Shown one piece after another: positions 10,926 through 22,439 of a stretch of 64,000 bases of DNA (its first letter is position 1; each line of letters opens with the position of its first letter). The stretch is from positions 201,765,982 through 201,829,981 of the forward strand of contig OY294067.1 of assembly GCA_958510875.1 (NCBI GenBank), written 5' to 3'. The translations under genes and the position numbers were made by a program. Source of the stretch: Endomychus coccineus (lineage: Eukaryota; Arthropoda; Insecta; Coleoptera; Endomychidae). The notes below the pieces were generated by a model, which had not been told where the DNA came from, ran no database searches, and saw nothing but the letters and a program-made list of their open reading frames with translations.

Positions 10926-12553
10926 ATGGCTAATGCGATCTCTCAAAGTGCAGAGATAAAAACCAAAACTAAAAACGTCAACTCGTCTATATTTCTAAAA
11001 CCAACAGACCACACTGAAATAAAAGAGCTCATTAGGGAATTAAAGGATAAAAAAGCTAGTGGCCTTGATGGAATATCTAACAAAACCTTGAAAATAACCA
11101 GTGATTTTGTATGCCAACCGATATCGTATATTATTAACTTAGCTTTACAAATGGGAAAAGTCTCAAAACACTTCAAAAATGCAGTTATAAAATCGATTCA
11201 CAAATCAGGCGAAAGATTTCTTGTAAGCAACTATAGACCTATTTCCTTAATTTCATCAATAGCAAAATTGTTTGAAAGAGCAGTTAAAAACCGCCTAGTT
11301 AGCTTTATCAACAAGAATAAAATAATCTCCCCCCACCAATTTGGTTTTCAAGAGGGTAAATCTACTCCAGATGCTATTGCCAGATTAACATCCATCGTTT
11401 ATCCAGCTATTGATCACAAGAAATCTTGTTTGGGAGTGTTTGTTGATCTGGCAAAAGCTTTTGACACAGTAAATCATAGATTATTAATTGATAAATTAGA
11501 ATGCCTCGGCATTCGTGGAATTGCATTAGATCTTTTCGTAAGTTATCTCGACGATCGAAGGGAAGTTACAGAAATAGATGGTATGTTCAGCCAAGGAGAG
11601 ACTGTAACGGTCGGTGTTCCCCAAGGTACCGTTCTTGGTTCAATACTATTTATACTTTATTTAAATGATGTTCTACAATTGGACCCAGCAGGAGTAATTT
11701 TATCATTCACCGATGACACAGCAATTATTAGCGTGGGAAAGAACTGGTCAGAAATCCAACAAATTGCCTCTGATGATATACAAAATTTATTTAAGTGGGT
11801 TGATTCGAGAAAACTGACCGTTAACGCTTCAAAAACAAGAATTGTACCTTTTACTTCATATAAACCATTTTTACCGGATTATGATACCATCTCTGTAGCA
11901 AATCATAAACTTGAGCTCGAACACACCTGCAAATATCTAGGCATCCATATTGACTCCTTTTTGAAATGGGACGTTCACGCTCGCAACATCACGAATAAAC
12001 TCAGAGGCCTCCTGATTTACAGATTCAAGCAACTAGTGGAATTTTTATCTCACAAACAATTGAAAATTATATACGCCGCTTTCGTTGAATCCATATTACT
12101 ATACGGTATCATTGGTTGGGGTGGAATGAGGAATAATTATCTGAGTCCAATCAATATTATTCAGGAATTCATACTGAAAATTATTCTCAAAAAACCATGC
12201 AGATTCTCTTCAGAACAATTATTTGATAATTCAAAAGTAATGGACACGCGACAACTCTTTTGTTTCGAAGCTCTTTGTTTCCCATACTCAAATGGGCATT
12301 ATACTTATAATATACCACATACTTACGGTACGAGGCGAAATACACAATCCGCTATGTATCCCCGGCTACTCATGAAGCACTTGGTCAGAGAAGCTTCTGC
12401 TTCATTGGATCGAAATTTTGGAACAATTTACTGAACTCTTTGAAAAAAATAAATTCAGCTCGTCTTTTCAAAACCAAATTAAAGGAATGGATATTCGTAA
12501 ATGACCGAAAGTATTTCGCCAATGTAATCGATCCATTTTCAGTTAACATATAA
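10926..12553 (+). pseudogene. Non-LTR reverse transcriptase, nearly complete
   Basis: Domains in order: DKKASGLDGISNKTLK (RT block 0/1), VSNYRPISLISSIAKLFER (block 2), FVDLAKAFDTVNHRLL (motif A, catalytic Asp present), GVPQGTVLGSILFILYLND (motif B), and SFTDDTAIIS (motif C). The last is an FTDD form of the usual FADD, so both catalytic Asp residues remain. Then comes TCKYLGIHIDSFLKWDVHA and a thumb. The open frame stops at 12434, but a one-base shift near 12418 continues as FWNNLLNSLKKINSARLFK to a stop at 12551-12553, the usual C-terminus. Known: it copies element RNA at a nicked target. Apart from the frameshift the palm looks intact, so this insertion is moderately young. Confidence 0.9.
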
Positions 12554-12601
12554 TTTTGTCATTATTTCTGTACTGTATACTATTTGTTATAGTTGTATCA
12601 A

Positions 12602-12626
12602 TACATATATATATATATATATATAT
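12602..12626. repeat. (TA)n microsatellite
   Basis: About 12 TA units in the 3' UTR of the CR1-like element, shortly before the left arm of the palindrome. Confidence 0.9.
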
Positions 12627-12694
12627 TTTTTTTATTTATTTAGTTTATTTTTCTTGGGAGTAGCGGCTTATTGAAACACGTAGATTATTTATAC

Positions 12695-12736
12695 ATCTTT
12701 ACTAGTTTCGGGATTTAGATCCCATCCTCAGAAGAT
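12695..12736 (-). ncRNA. Candidate hammerhead ribozyme, mirror copy
   Basis: Exact reverse-complement counterpart of the motif at 13220-13261, in the left arm of the palindrome: stem I ATCTT/AAGAT, CTGAGGA, stem II of five pairs, GAAA, and a GTA cleavage triplet. Confidence 0.65.
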
Positions 12737-13219
12737 AATTCACTCTACAAAAATATGTATTGTTTAATAATGACTAGTGTTGAAGCTTATGTTATTACTT
12801 TAAAATCGTGAATCGTGAAAGACATGTATTATATATTATAAAATATGAGCAATGATTATTCTAACATGCAATATTCTTACTTGTACATACCTATAAAACA
12901 CATTTACAAACACTAATTGACATAACATAATATTATAGAGATCGGATAACCACTACTGTCACCTTTCATCGTTCAGTCTGAAATGATATGATTAATCAAC
13001 CGTTGCGTTTTTACTTTATTCTACAGGATGTTATGTCAATTAGTGTTTGTAAATGTGTTTTATAGGTATGTACAAGTAAGAATATTGCATGTTAGAATAA
13101 TCATTGCTCATATTTTATAATATATAATACATGTCTTTCACGATTCACGATTTTAAAGTAATAACATAAGCTTCAACACTAGTCATTATTAAACAATACA
13201 TATTTTTGTAGAGTGAATT

Positions 13220-13261
13220 ATCTTCTGAGGATGGGATCTAAATCCCGAAACTAGTAAAGAT
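13220..13261 (+). ncRNA. Candidate type I-like minimal hammerhead ribozyme
   Basis: Stem I strand ATCTT (13220-13224) is followed by core CTGAGGA (13225-13231) and one extra T (13232). Stem II is GGGAT/ATCCC (13233-13237, 13242-13246) closed by a CTAA loop. The second core half GAAA is at 13247-13250. A very short stem III, AC/GT, ends in the cleavage triplet GTA (13254-13256). The other stem I strand, AAGAT, is at 13257-13261. All universally conserved core bases of the hammerhead (CUGANGA, GAAA, NUH) are present. The extra base before stem II and the two-base loop III are atypical; minimal hammerheads of Penelope elements also have short stem III. Confidence 0.65.
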
Positions 13262-13748
13262 GTATAAATAATCTACGTGTTTCAATAAGCCGCTACTCCC
13301 AAGAAAAATAAACTAAATAAGTTAATAAAACGGCAAAGAAAATATACCTTCTGTAAAAAATACCTTCTGTATTTCATACAGGTCTTTCACCCTTACAAAT
13401 ATCTTAGTCGTAGTTAGAAGTCCAATAACATAAAATATTCAACAAAACAATATATATTCGCTCGTTCTATATATTTTCTATATTTTCTTTTTTTTTTCTT
13501 TTTTTAAGCTATCAATACCCGAAGACGAATTCTTCGATGAATTTAGTCGGGTTCCCATTCTAGTTTCTTCAGTGTACCTACATCAATATAACGATGGCTC
13601 ACGATTTAATATATATCTAGACTTTGTTATAGTTAGAATTTCATTTAGTATTATGTTAACGAGATATATTTTTGTATTTTATGCATAAAAATGTAATGTA
13701 CGTAAATGTAAATGTAATGTACGTATTCATGGATAAACATTCATTCAT

Positions 13749-14879
13749 TCATATTAACGGAATTCTACGGTCTTTAGTTTGCGAAAAATGATCGATAATA
13801 TTATCAAAAAATGTATCATTTTGTTTTAAGTGTTTTACTAAATCTTTTTCAGTAGATATTGAACTAACATTGTATAAACGATTTCGGCCCATTGTGTTTG
13901 GCATGTAAGTTTTGATTCGTTTGAGAGTAGAAAATGATCTCTCCACCGATGCCAACGTGACAGAAATGGTGACTGTCAAACAAAGTAGTTTATAAAACTG
14001 AGGTAAAACTTGTTGCAAATCATTGTCTATCATATATTCTATCATATCGGCGTGACTGTCATACTGGCCTAAAATATCTTCATCCGAGTATATAACGCAT
14101 AGTTCATTATGCCGTGCTATTTTATCAAAAAATTTATATTTTAGAACTAAGTTATCTTAAAGTGTATTGGGGAACTCTTTTGAAAAAGATTCGAAAAATC
14201 TTCCATCCGTCAAGTCAAAAAACTTCAATTCATGTAAATCGGAAAATCGAATCTCAATTTGACCTTTAATAGTATCTAAAATTTCATAAGAAAATTGTAT
14301 ATAATTTACTTTCTTGTCTACCAAATCATACATTTTCCTCCTTTTCGCGGGAGGAGCCTCTTCAGTTGAAAAATGTTCAAATAAAATATTAAAATGAAAT
14401 TCCGTATTACGGAAACTTGAAATTTTTCCAATGAGATGTTTCAAACGATCTCTTGAATAAATTATAACAGTGAATTTATGTTGTGAAATTTGAAAAATAA
14501 GATCAGTTTGTTCAAATATTGATTTAAAATTATCAAGAAAAAACAAAAATTCTTCATTTTCTAAATAAGATTTTAAACCAACAGCAGCATTAAATGAAAC
14601 CTGATCTGTTGAAAAGTCATCACTGTTTAATACAAAATCAAATGTCTCAATTAATTTGTCTTCATTTTTATGGATGGTAAATACTGCACGTGATGTAAAA
14701 TTCCATCGAGTTGGAGCATTACAGGATAACCAATGATTTTTTTTTAAACTTCGTCTGGTCAATACTACTATTGGTATTAACAATGATCGATTTTGATAGT
14801 TACCTGACATTACTAATCCTTTCAAATTCGGTAAAGGCCGTTTATTCAAAAGAAACTCTTTTATTATACGTGAATTCAA
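13749..14879 (-). pseudogene. hAT transposase (DUF4371/ZMYM-type), N-terminally truncated and broken
   Basis: The first open stretch (14879-14157) holds WLSCNAPTRWNFTSRAVFTI, the PTRWNSxxR region of hAT transposases. It continues through the helical insertion domain (APPAKRRK near 14350) to RFSDLHELKFFDL. A stop at 14157-14159 and a short broken stretch follow. The second open stretch (14045-13749) is the C-terminal hAT dimerisation domain with VTLASVERSFSTLKRIKTYM and TMGRNRLYNVSSIS. The SVERSFSxLKxIK motif and the final DRRI are well kept. Known: the protein excises the element by a DDE mechanism, and the C-terminal domain mediates assembly. Upstream of 14879 the BED or TTF zinc finger expected at the N-terminus is not visible. 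The end of the gene is cut by the CR1-like insertion at 13752. Confidence 0.85.
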
Positions 14880-15355
14880 TAAATGAATTTTCTAAAAGGC
14901 AGCAACTAACTCACTAACACTCATTTTAAATTTACAACAGACAACAATCTAACCTTACTTCGCATGGCGTGACAACACATAAACAAGCACTGACTGACCT
15001 ACTCAGCAGTCGGCCGAACGCACGTCTCGTATTTCATAGATTGCTAGCGGCTGCCGCAGGCTAGCCTCCAGAGGGTGTTGCCATTTTCGCTGATTTACCC
15101 AGTTGGCATTCGGACTGGTCGGAAAAACGGCAACTGCGTTGAACAACACATGCTCAGCGTTTGAGATATATAGAGAGTCTAGCCTCAGGGCACTGTTGCC
15201 AGATTAGAAATAACTACTGAGAATGGGGAATTGATTGTAAAATTTTAAAAATTATCTGAGAAACAGGAAATAAAATGGAAAATGATCATTAAGATAAATT
15301 GGTGAGGAGGCTGAGCCTCCTTAGCCTCCTACGAGGAGCCGCCACTGCAACCTTG

Positions 15356-16035
15356 AAAAGATAGACTTTGCCCATATTAGAGCGACTGTCATTCACAGAG
15401 CATGGGTCTACGGTTGAAAGTTATGTGATGTTTCATGTTTTACTTGCCGGCTTGTAAAAAGACGACTGTAACTCGATAAAATAGAGTAGCTCTGCTTTGC
15501 AAACCGTGCAAGGAGAAAACACTCTTCTGAGTTCAGGTGCTGATGGTGGTAGCAATCGTACCACTGAAGGGAGCTGAAGAGATGCACAAGCTTGCGGAGA
15601 GATCTGGGATAGAACTGACCGTTTCGTATCAGGGTAAGGTGACAGGAATCCGATTGACTATACTTCATGAAGATTACCCGCATTACATAAAATGCGGAAC
15701 ATATGAAAATCCTTACGGGCTACCTTGAGCGAAAGGTCGTCAAACGCTCGAGAACAGACATCCCACCAAGGTTTTAAGAGACCATGGAATGGAGTTCGCT
15801 CTTATCATCTTGTGGGGTGACTAGTTCTCGGTAGAAATAGGCCCTACCGTTGGTGGGTGACAACAAATTATTGCCGTTGGCCCACTATTGAGTGAGATGT
15901 TATTATGCTAATGCTCTAGACGATATTGACAAGGACAAAAAGCACTAGATCCAAATCATACCAAAAACTTTGGATGTTCACTTTTAACTTGCCTAAGAGG
16001 GAGCCCAGAGAGGTGACAAGAGTCTTGTAAGATAG
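15356..16035. other. Unassigned stretch
   Basis: Slightly GC-richer than its surroundings. There is a short plus-strand open stretch at 15537-15725 that I cannot assign. It may belong to the R1-type element whose endonuclease fragment follows at 16042. Confidence 0.4.
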
Positions 16036-16041
16036 TTTCAG

Positions 16042-16157
16042 TCCTACAATTGAATTTGCACCAATCTAAGTCCGGCTTTAGTTTACAATGTGACTAAACA
16101 AAAAAATATAGATATTATTCAGGTTCAGGAACCTCGAGTTATCGAGAGAAGTGATTG
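16042..16157 (+). pseudogene. R1/LOA-type endonuclease N-terminus, fragment
   Basis: The plus strand reads LQLNLHQSKSGFSLQC, then after a frame change NIDIIQVQEPRVIERSD. The LQxNLHHSKAA...ALIQEPW pattern is the start of the R1/LOA-type EEP endonuclease; the Glu of QEPW is a catalytic-site residue. Nothing convincing follows downstream, so this is a short decayed piece. It is on the opposite strand from the RT/RNase H piece at 3.9-5.1 kb, so the two are separate insertions or rearranged. Confidence 0.4.
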
Positions 16158-16159
16158 AA

Positions 16160-18480
16160 AATTGGAGGAAGCAAAAGGATGAGCTCTGATCACCTCGTTC
16201 ATAGCAAACTCATGTGCCTTGCATCATAATAACTGCTACCCTCGTGGAAATACTTTTTCCAAGATTGAACAATCGCGAGGGTACGACTCAATATTCGCAA
16301 GAACAAATGTGATGATCGCATCGACATACCGCCATTCTGATCAACAAGATGTATTACCAACCAAATCCACTGAGCTGGAAGATCGAACGAATGCAATATT
16401 ATCAGACTCAAAATCTCATCATTTTCGAGTAGCGCTAAGAGTTTTTATTTGCCTTGGAAATAAGTGAATGAGGTGTTGTCACATCCGCTGAAAGCTACAA
16501 TGCGGCATTTGGTAGGTATTTCCAAAATAACCCATATTAGCAAGTGAAAGCACTATATCTCCGTGAAAGTGCATCGTAGCGAAAAAGCGCATGTGTTTGG
16601 TAGGTTTTTCGGTACTTTCAAATTTCCACTGTAGCGTAAAAATTCATATTCCGCGTCAAAAAAGAAGAAAAAGTAATTTTCGGAAATGTTGGTGCCCTCT
16701 GCCTTTGTAATTTTGGTTGTAGCGCATTAACTGCTTGTGATAAATTGTAGATTATATTGATCTCTACAATTTTTGAATGGAACATTTTTCTCCATGACCT
16801 ACCGTTCTTGCGGAAAATCGAGACCAAAAACATTCCGATATTCTCGAAAATTTTGCAGGGTGCGGTCACAAATTTTTGGTCTTGAATTCATCCATCACAT
16901 GCCGCGCTTACGATTCATGGAAAAAATAGCAATGGTCATCTGTTGCCCCAAAAGCCATATTTTCCTGACAGATTCACTGTACTAAACGCTAGAATTTCGG
17001 AGTGAAACGAGTACAAATAAAACAACCTCGTCACGACTAAAACTAAAACCCAAATTCGAACTGCTTAATGCTCGGATTCTCCTTCCTCCAAGCTGAAGAA
17101 ATGGATAGAACAAAATCCTAGATTGAGAATCTATCAGCTTCTAGATGTTTCAAATATTTATTTCTAAAGTACTAAAAGCGACCACCAACAAAATATCTGT
17201 ATGTTCACATGTGTTTCTGTTTATGTTTATCCATATGTATTTGATAGTATATGATAGTGACTAACGAAATGTGCATTCGCAACGTTCATTTATCTATATT
17301 CAAAAAGAATTACTACACCATATTCAGGACTTCTTCTAAGTGACTGCAGCAATTTATTTACTATCTTTAAACATGATATATGTTTTGATATAGATCTTTA
17401 CATGACTAGTTTTATACAGCAAATAAATTATTATTATTGATATTTATGACATCGCACCAGTTCCAACAATCGTAGTCTCCTTTTCGCAGAAAATTTTCAA
17501 TTGGATGCTCTTGAAATAGGTTGCATTGTCCGTTATCAATTTGTAAGTTTTATTTTTGCAATACGTATTTAACTTTACCTTTATCTCTCTACATTTTATA
17601 GTTTCACATGGATAAAGTTTCACATATTTTGAAAATATGTTCAGTTCCCCTTTCGCATTTTATAAAATCAATCAAAAAATTTATAGCAACTATTCCTTCT
17701 TTCGCCATGATACTTTTAGGAATATTTTCAATGATACTATTTTTGTTTTTAGCTCTTTGACATTTTTCACTGTACTAGCTACTCGTTTATACAGTGACAG
17801 TCCTTTTTATCGATCTAATTCCCTCAGAATAACAGTCATGTTTTTCTAGCTCCTGCATGTCTATACTCTAAATGTGAAGCTTTCAATATTTTCAAAGTTA
17901 AATTTTCGCCAATTCTGTAAAATTCTGTTGTATCCACTTGTTGTACATGCATACTCTGTTTGATTTTTTCCCCCTCTGATTACTCGTTTTGCCTTCCCTC
18001 AATTCCTCTTGATGAAAATATTTTTTCAGATTGTCTTTAAATTTGCGTTTATTTTTCACAGACCTACGTTGTTTCCTGGTCAGAGCGTCTGCTACTACAT
18101 AATTTGATTTACCTGGAATATACCTTATTTCAGAATCGTACTCTTTGTTTTATAAGAGTTCAACTTTATATACGACTATTCGCAAATTTATTCTTAAGAA
18201 TGAAGATCAGTTTTTATCATGACTTCATTTCTCATCACCATCATTTCTTACATGGTATTGTGTCACTCTCGATACGAATGATATTGGAACTTACAATTCT
18301 TCCTGTATTTGCAATATGCCACTAAAATTTTGCTGAGATTTATCAGTCTTTAGAATGAATGGTGTTTCATATAGTGGATGATATACCCTCAGTATTTGGG
18401 CAAATTCTTCTTTATATTTCATCAATAATGCCTCCTATTTTTCCTGAGACCAGTTCCATTCAACCCCCTTCTTTAATGAT
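16160..18480. other. Unassigned AT-rich stretch
   Basis: I see no gene. The 17.1-18.4 kb part is strongly AT-biased with T-rich plus strand and may include decayed 3' sequence of the minus-strand Gypsy element that starts at 18485. Confidence 0.45.
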
Positions 18481-18484
18481 CCTA

Positions 18485-20542
18485 TTAATTTGATTTCTTT
18501 TGCTTCAAATCAGAATTCGAAGTTTCAAAATAATTTATCATACCCAAAAACGACTCAATGTTTTCTATCCGACCCTCATCCATTTCTACTCCACTTCCTG
18601 GCAACTTATATCCCAAAAATTTCACTTCTTTCTCACATTTCTTTGGAGGAAATAAGAATATCGTTGATGTAGCGTACCTTGCAAATTTCATATTCATTTG
18701 AGATTTCATGCATCGTTCCAACTAAATCTGAACACGTACGCAAATTTGTAGGAGCCTCATATTGTGGAACAGGAAAGCTATTGATAGTGCGTGCATCCAA
18801 ACATAACCTTATGTCTCTGTTAGATTTCTTAGCAATAACTAAAGAATTACAATTTCGTTTTACTTTTTTCAATAATATTAATATAACCTTTCCTCTACTT
18901 TTTTCACATTTTTCATTCACTTGTATTGTATTGGATAATTTTTCATTCTGAAGTTTTTCTTCTATTATTCCTTATAATAATTCTCAAACATCCTGATCTG
19001 CCCTAATATTCCTTTTAAACTCATGTAAACCTTTTTTGCTTCAACAATATTTTTCAAATTATAACCTTGCTTTGGTTCTACCGTTTCATTCCTATTTTCT
19101 CTACTTGAGTGAATGACACATCTATTAATTTTCTTTCATAATCTACCTTGACTTCATTCCGTTTCAACTCATATATTCTCATCATTATATCCATACTAAT
19201 ATTCTTTAATATCAAAAGTTCTATTTCAAAATTTGTTTCCCCTATTATTATTATTGTTTCAGTTGCCACTTTAGAAGCTTAGGAATTTCTCAATTATTTT
19301 TAACCTTTTTCACTCATTTACAAGCTCTCCTTCCATGAGAGAAACTTACGACCACGTGGCAACCTAAATTTCTACTGTGTTTCCCTGAACTTCCATATCA
19401 AACCTAAACTTTCTAGGCTTTCATTTTCCTGCTCTGTGTCTGAAAATTCCTTATGATGATCATATGTCAAAACGTTGTTCCAGTAGGTACCTGTGCTTCT
19501 CTAAAAATCCTGAAGATGCATGTTCGTTTACCTGATATGGTACTACTATTACCCTACTACAATTGACTTCCCTTTAATTATTGTTATAACCTGAATTTCT
19601 TCTCTCGTCCCTATTCTCACCCCTATCATAGTCTCTATAATTATTATTCCTTCTCTGGTTACTATTTTCTATATAATTATCTGTTTTATTCCCTCTTTAA
19701 TAATTCCTCTGATATCTATTATTATTTTGATGATTATTTCTGTTATAAGTATTCTATTATTATGTTTCTATTATCATCACCTTGGTAGTTTCCATGATTA
19801 TCTATCCTTCTATCAACCGTACATAAAAACGTCTTTTACAATAGCTATGTTCCCTACTCAGATTGCAATTATGATTCCTGTTACAGGATCTGTTCATACT
19901 ATTTTACCTGCAATTATTCTGTTTTGCACCTCTATAATACTCCTGACTTGAATTTTTCTTCATTTCTATCCAACTCAAATATGAAATTAGCTGATCCATA
20001 TCCCTTATCAATCTGTTCCTCATACTATCTAGATATATATCAGACAATTTCTTCTTCCTATATTCTCAGTTCTAAATACTGGGCTTCTTTATATAACGTA
20101 AGAGCATAGTAACTCATTGTTTTCCCCCTATTTTCTATGAGTTTGTGGAGATATAACTCTTCCCTACATCCAGATTGCTGTATCTCACCTCTATAATTCC
20201 TTATAAATTGCTTACTGAAATCTTCTAAATTGTTAATCTACCTTTCCTTGCGATTAACAATAAGGGATCACATATCAATTTCTCTCGTATTATCATTTTC
20301 ACTCTTACATTCTCCAATTCATTCTTTATGTCTCGTATAAATACACATGAGTGTAATCTCTCCATGCTATCATCGAACTTTATACTGGTTTCCTGTCCCA
20401 TTGTTCTATATTCTACTTCTACACGTTCCTCTCTCATACTCTCTTCCTTTCTGATTCTGTCTTCTTGTTCTGTTAATCTTCTATTCTTATTTTCTCGTAA
20501 TTCATCCACAGTTTTTCCCAAATTCTCTCCGATAGTATCCAT
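18485..20542 (-). pseudogene. Ty3/Gypsy retrotransposon remnant (gag to RT), badly eroded
   Basis: Minus strand in order. At 20542-20225 a charged, coiled-coil-like gag piece reads EQEDRIRKEESMREERVEVE. At about 19960-19560 an Asn/Arg-rich nucleocapsid-like stretch has many stops. At 19269-19079 a piece resembles the end of a retroviral-type protease (FEIELLILKNISMDIMMRI). At 18920-18633 RT reads IRLCLDARTINSFPVPQYEA, the RxCLDARxLN block of Gypsy RT. YINDILISS in the same stretch is the YxDD site with its first Asp changed to Asn. After a frame change VKFLGYKLPGSGVEMDEGRI and FLGMINYF are the end of the RT. The spacing between LDAR and YIND is too short, so part of the palm is deleted. No integrase seen. 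Confidence 0.7.
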
Positions 20543-20544
20543 AT

Positions 20545-21465
20545 CTCATACTCGATTATATATAGGGATTATCACTTAACTTCTCACCCACAAAATCATT
20601 ATATCTGTTCACTTTCTCATTGATTAGTTCTTCATGCTCTCTAATTTTCACTTTCTGTACATCACTTATTTGTTAAATTTCCACACATTTTCTCACAACT
20701 TTCATTTCGTCTTTTCGAATAGTCTCTCAAATCATTCAAAAATTGACTAACTTTTTGTTTCTTCGTTCTGAACTCTCTTTGATGTCTTTTAAACTACTCA
20801 CTATAATTTCAAACATACTCTTCATCAAACATGCGTTTCAAACTCTCTCTCAAAAAAACATTCTTTCTACATTTAGTTGCTTTCCATTTCCATCTTTGGA
20901 AAAAACAATTCAATAGTGAATTCCCTATCACATTTCTCCATTCTCACTTATTTACGTTCAAACAGATTCTAATTCCAAAAACTTTTCTCGTGGTTCTATT
21001 TTCTTTCATAGCCTAAGGTCCACCAATTCATTATTTATTGTTATGCTTCAGTTGAAATAATTAAATTCACAACGTGTGATCTAATGTTGTTTTAATTTTA
21101 CCCCAACTAGCTCTATTTATTAGTGTTAGGTAGTACTGCTTTTTCTTGGGGTTGTAAGTTCCCTTAGCGAAATGTCAATGCAAATGATTATTAGTTCATT
21201 AAAAATACAACGAGAAGCAACAAACTACATGAACTGTAAAAAACCTCATAAACATTTGTTACTCAAAAAATAACAATTAAAAACAAGAAATATACTAGCG
21301 CCCTTAAGCATCCAACATTCAGCGTAAACCGCAGCGTAAAATATGAATATTTGTTCATAGAACATCATATATATAAACTATCGATTCAACATAGCTGCCG
21401 AACTTGAAAGATCTGGATTTTAGGAACACAAAAATGAATGATAAGCTTGACTTCGAGAGTACATA
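20545..21465. other. Unassigned AT-rich stretch
   Basis: It lies between the Gypsy remnant and the 3' end of the BEL/Pao element. It might contain a decayed LTR of either, but I find no matching second copy in the window. Confidence 0.4.
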
Positions 21466-21469
21466 ACTG

Positions 21470-22415
21470 AGCTACAATGGTTAATCACATAGTATCTATT
21501 GGCGACGAACTAATTTCATTGACTGCACGCTTAGCGACACCAGCGCGAGTCTTAACAGATACCACTCGGACAATATTGGTTTTCTCAGGATGCACTGCTG
21601 AATTAACAATTCCATGTGTCGAAAAATTGCTGCATGTGTATGCCGGTTGTAAGATTATGGTACCTCCGGTACAGCTTTCAGCGGACTGCCAATCAAAAAG
21701 TGTCCGGGCGTTAATACTTGCAAATCGTTGGGACGTTGGGATCCTCTGTGAGGGGAAATATGGGTCTAGAATTCAATATAGACTCTATTTGTTCCAATAG
21801 AGTATGGAAACCTTTGTATGTCAAATGAACATCATACATGACTAGTTTTATATGATACTTTGTAAGCTTTACGTCTGATTCCCATAAGCCTACGTAGTGC
21901 GGGGATCGGGGTGGTATAAAATGTCACAGAATTTCATTTCGTATTAAAAACTCACAAACACGTGGTTTCTTAACTACATCAACCATCTGGGAAAGTTCAT
22001 TTTCCGCGCCCACAAAATTAGTCCCGTTATCCGGAAATATATCTGTACACAAGCCTCTTTGTGCAACGAACCGTTTTAGAAAATTCAGAAACCCATTAGT
22101 GGACAGCTCGATGACCGATTCCAAATGCATAGCTTTAGATGCGGAACAAATATAAATACGTACGTACGCTTTGATGTACTTTTTATTTCTAAGCTTGCTG
22201 TCTTTGATCAGATGGAGGCCATAATAGTCAATGCCACTGGATGGTGTAACTCTAGGCGCAGATAAATCATATATCTTCGGAAGATCAGCTCGAAAACTAA
22301 TGACGCATTTTAGTAATACACGTCTCACCGATTGCCTCTCACTCAAGGGCCAATATTTAGTTGGAATCGCTCTAGGCCCAGCATGCAAATTTTCTAGATG
22401 CTCTTGCCATATCAA
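21470..22415 (-). pseudogene. BEL/Pao integrase and C-terminal tail
   Basis: The open stretch 22415-21924 reads KYWPLSERQSVRRVLLKCVI, then the integrase core with GIDYYGLHL (first catalytic Asp in GxDYxGP), KAYVRIYICSASKAMHLESV and FVAQRGLCTDIFPDNGTNFV. PDNGTNF contains the second catalytic Asp (usually SDNGTNF). After frame changes FIPPRSPHYVGLWESDVKAY appears near 21900, and VRVVSVKTRAGVAKRAVNEI near 21540, the DUF5641-type ending of Pao integrases. Known role: insertion of the cDNA. The region between these blocks is heavily decayed. Confidence 0.8.
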
Positions 22416-22439
22416 AAATTCAGTATAATGGTGCTTCGA

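Larger units (their letters stand above)
12636..13320. repeat. Near-perfect palindrome, 293 bp arms with a 99 bp spacer
   Basis: 12636-12928 is the reverse complement of 13028-13320, with no mismatch noticed while reading. The spacer 12929-13027 is unique. There is no open reading frame. Each arm holds a hammerhead-type motif near its outer end. It sits in the 3' UTR of the CR1-like element, so it is younger than that element. It resembles two inverted Penelope pseudo-LTRs without any coding part between them. No clear target duplication is visible at the borders. Confidence 0.9.
10108..13751 (+). mobile_element. 5'-truncated CR1/Jockey-like non-LTR retrotransposon inside the hAT
   Basis: It starts inside the endonuclease domain and has a full RT. 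It has a 3' UTR broken by a 685 bp palindrome and ends in a cattcattcattcat tail (13740-13751), the short tandem tail usual for CR1-like elements. The target duplication tattaac is at 10101-10107 and again at 13752-13758, which fixes both ends. Coding parts are shifted between frames at about 10415, 10755 and 12418. Confidence 0.85.
9825..15347 (-). mobile_element. hAT DNA transposon, interrupted by a CR1-like element
   Basis: Terminal inverted repeats begin CAGTGGCAGCTCGTG at 9825; the reverse complement at 15347 reads CAGTGGCGGCTCCTCG. The 8 bp target duplications are caatcttg (9817-9824) and caaccttg (15348-15355), one base apart, and 8 bp is diagnostic for hAT. The transposase is on the minus strand and ends with a hAT dimerisation domain. 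Without the nested retroelement (10108-13751) the transposon is about 1.9 kb, shorter than an intact hAT of this type. The N-terminal zinc-finger part of the transposase is missing. Confidence 0.9.

Noticed and set aside
21477..21800. 107-codon plus-strand open stretch
   Set aside because: Antisense of the BEL/Pao C-terminal tail, where the minus strand has the recognisable VRVVSVKT block.
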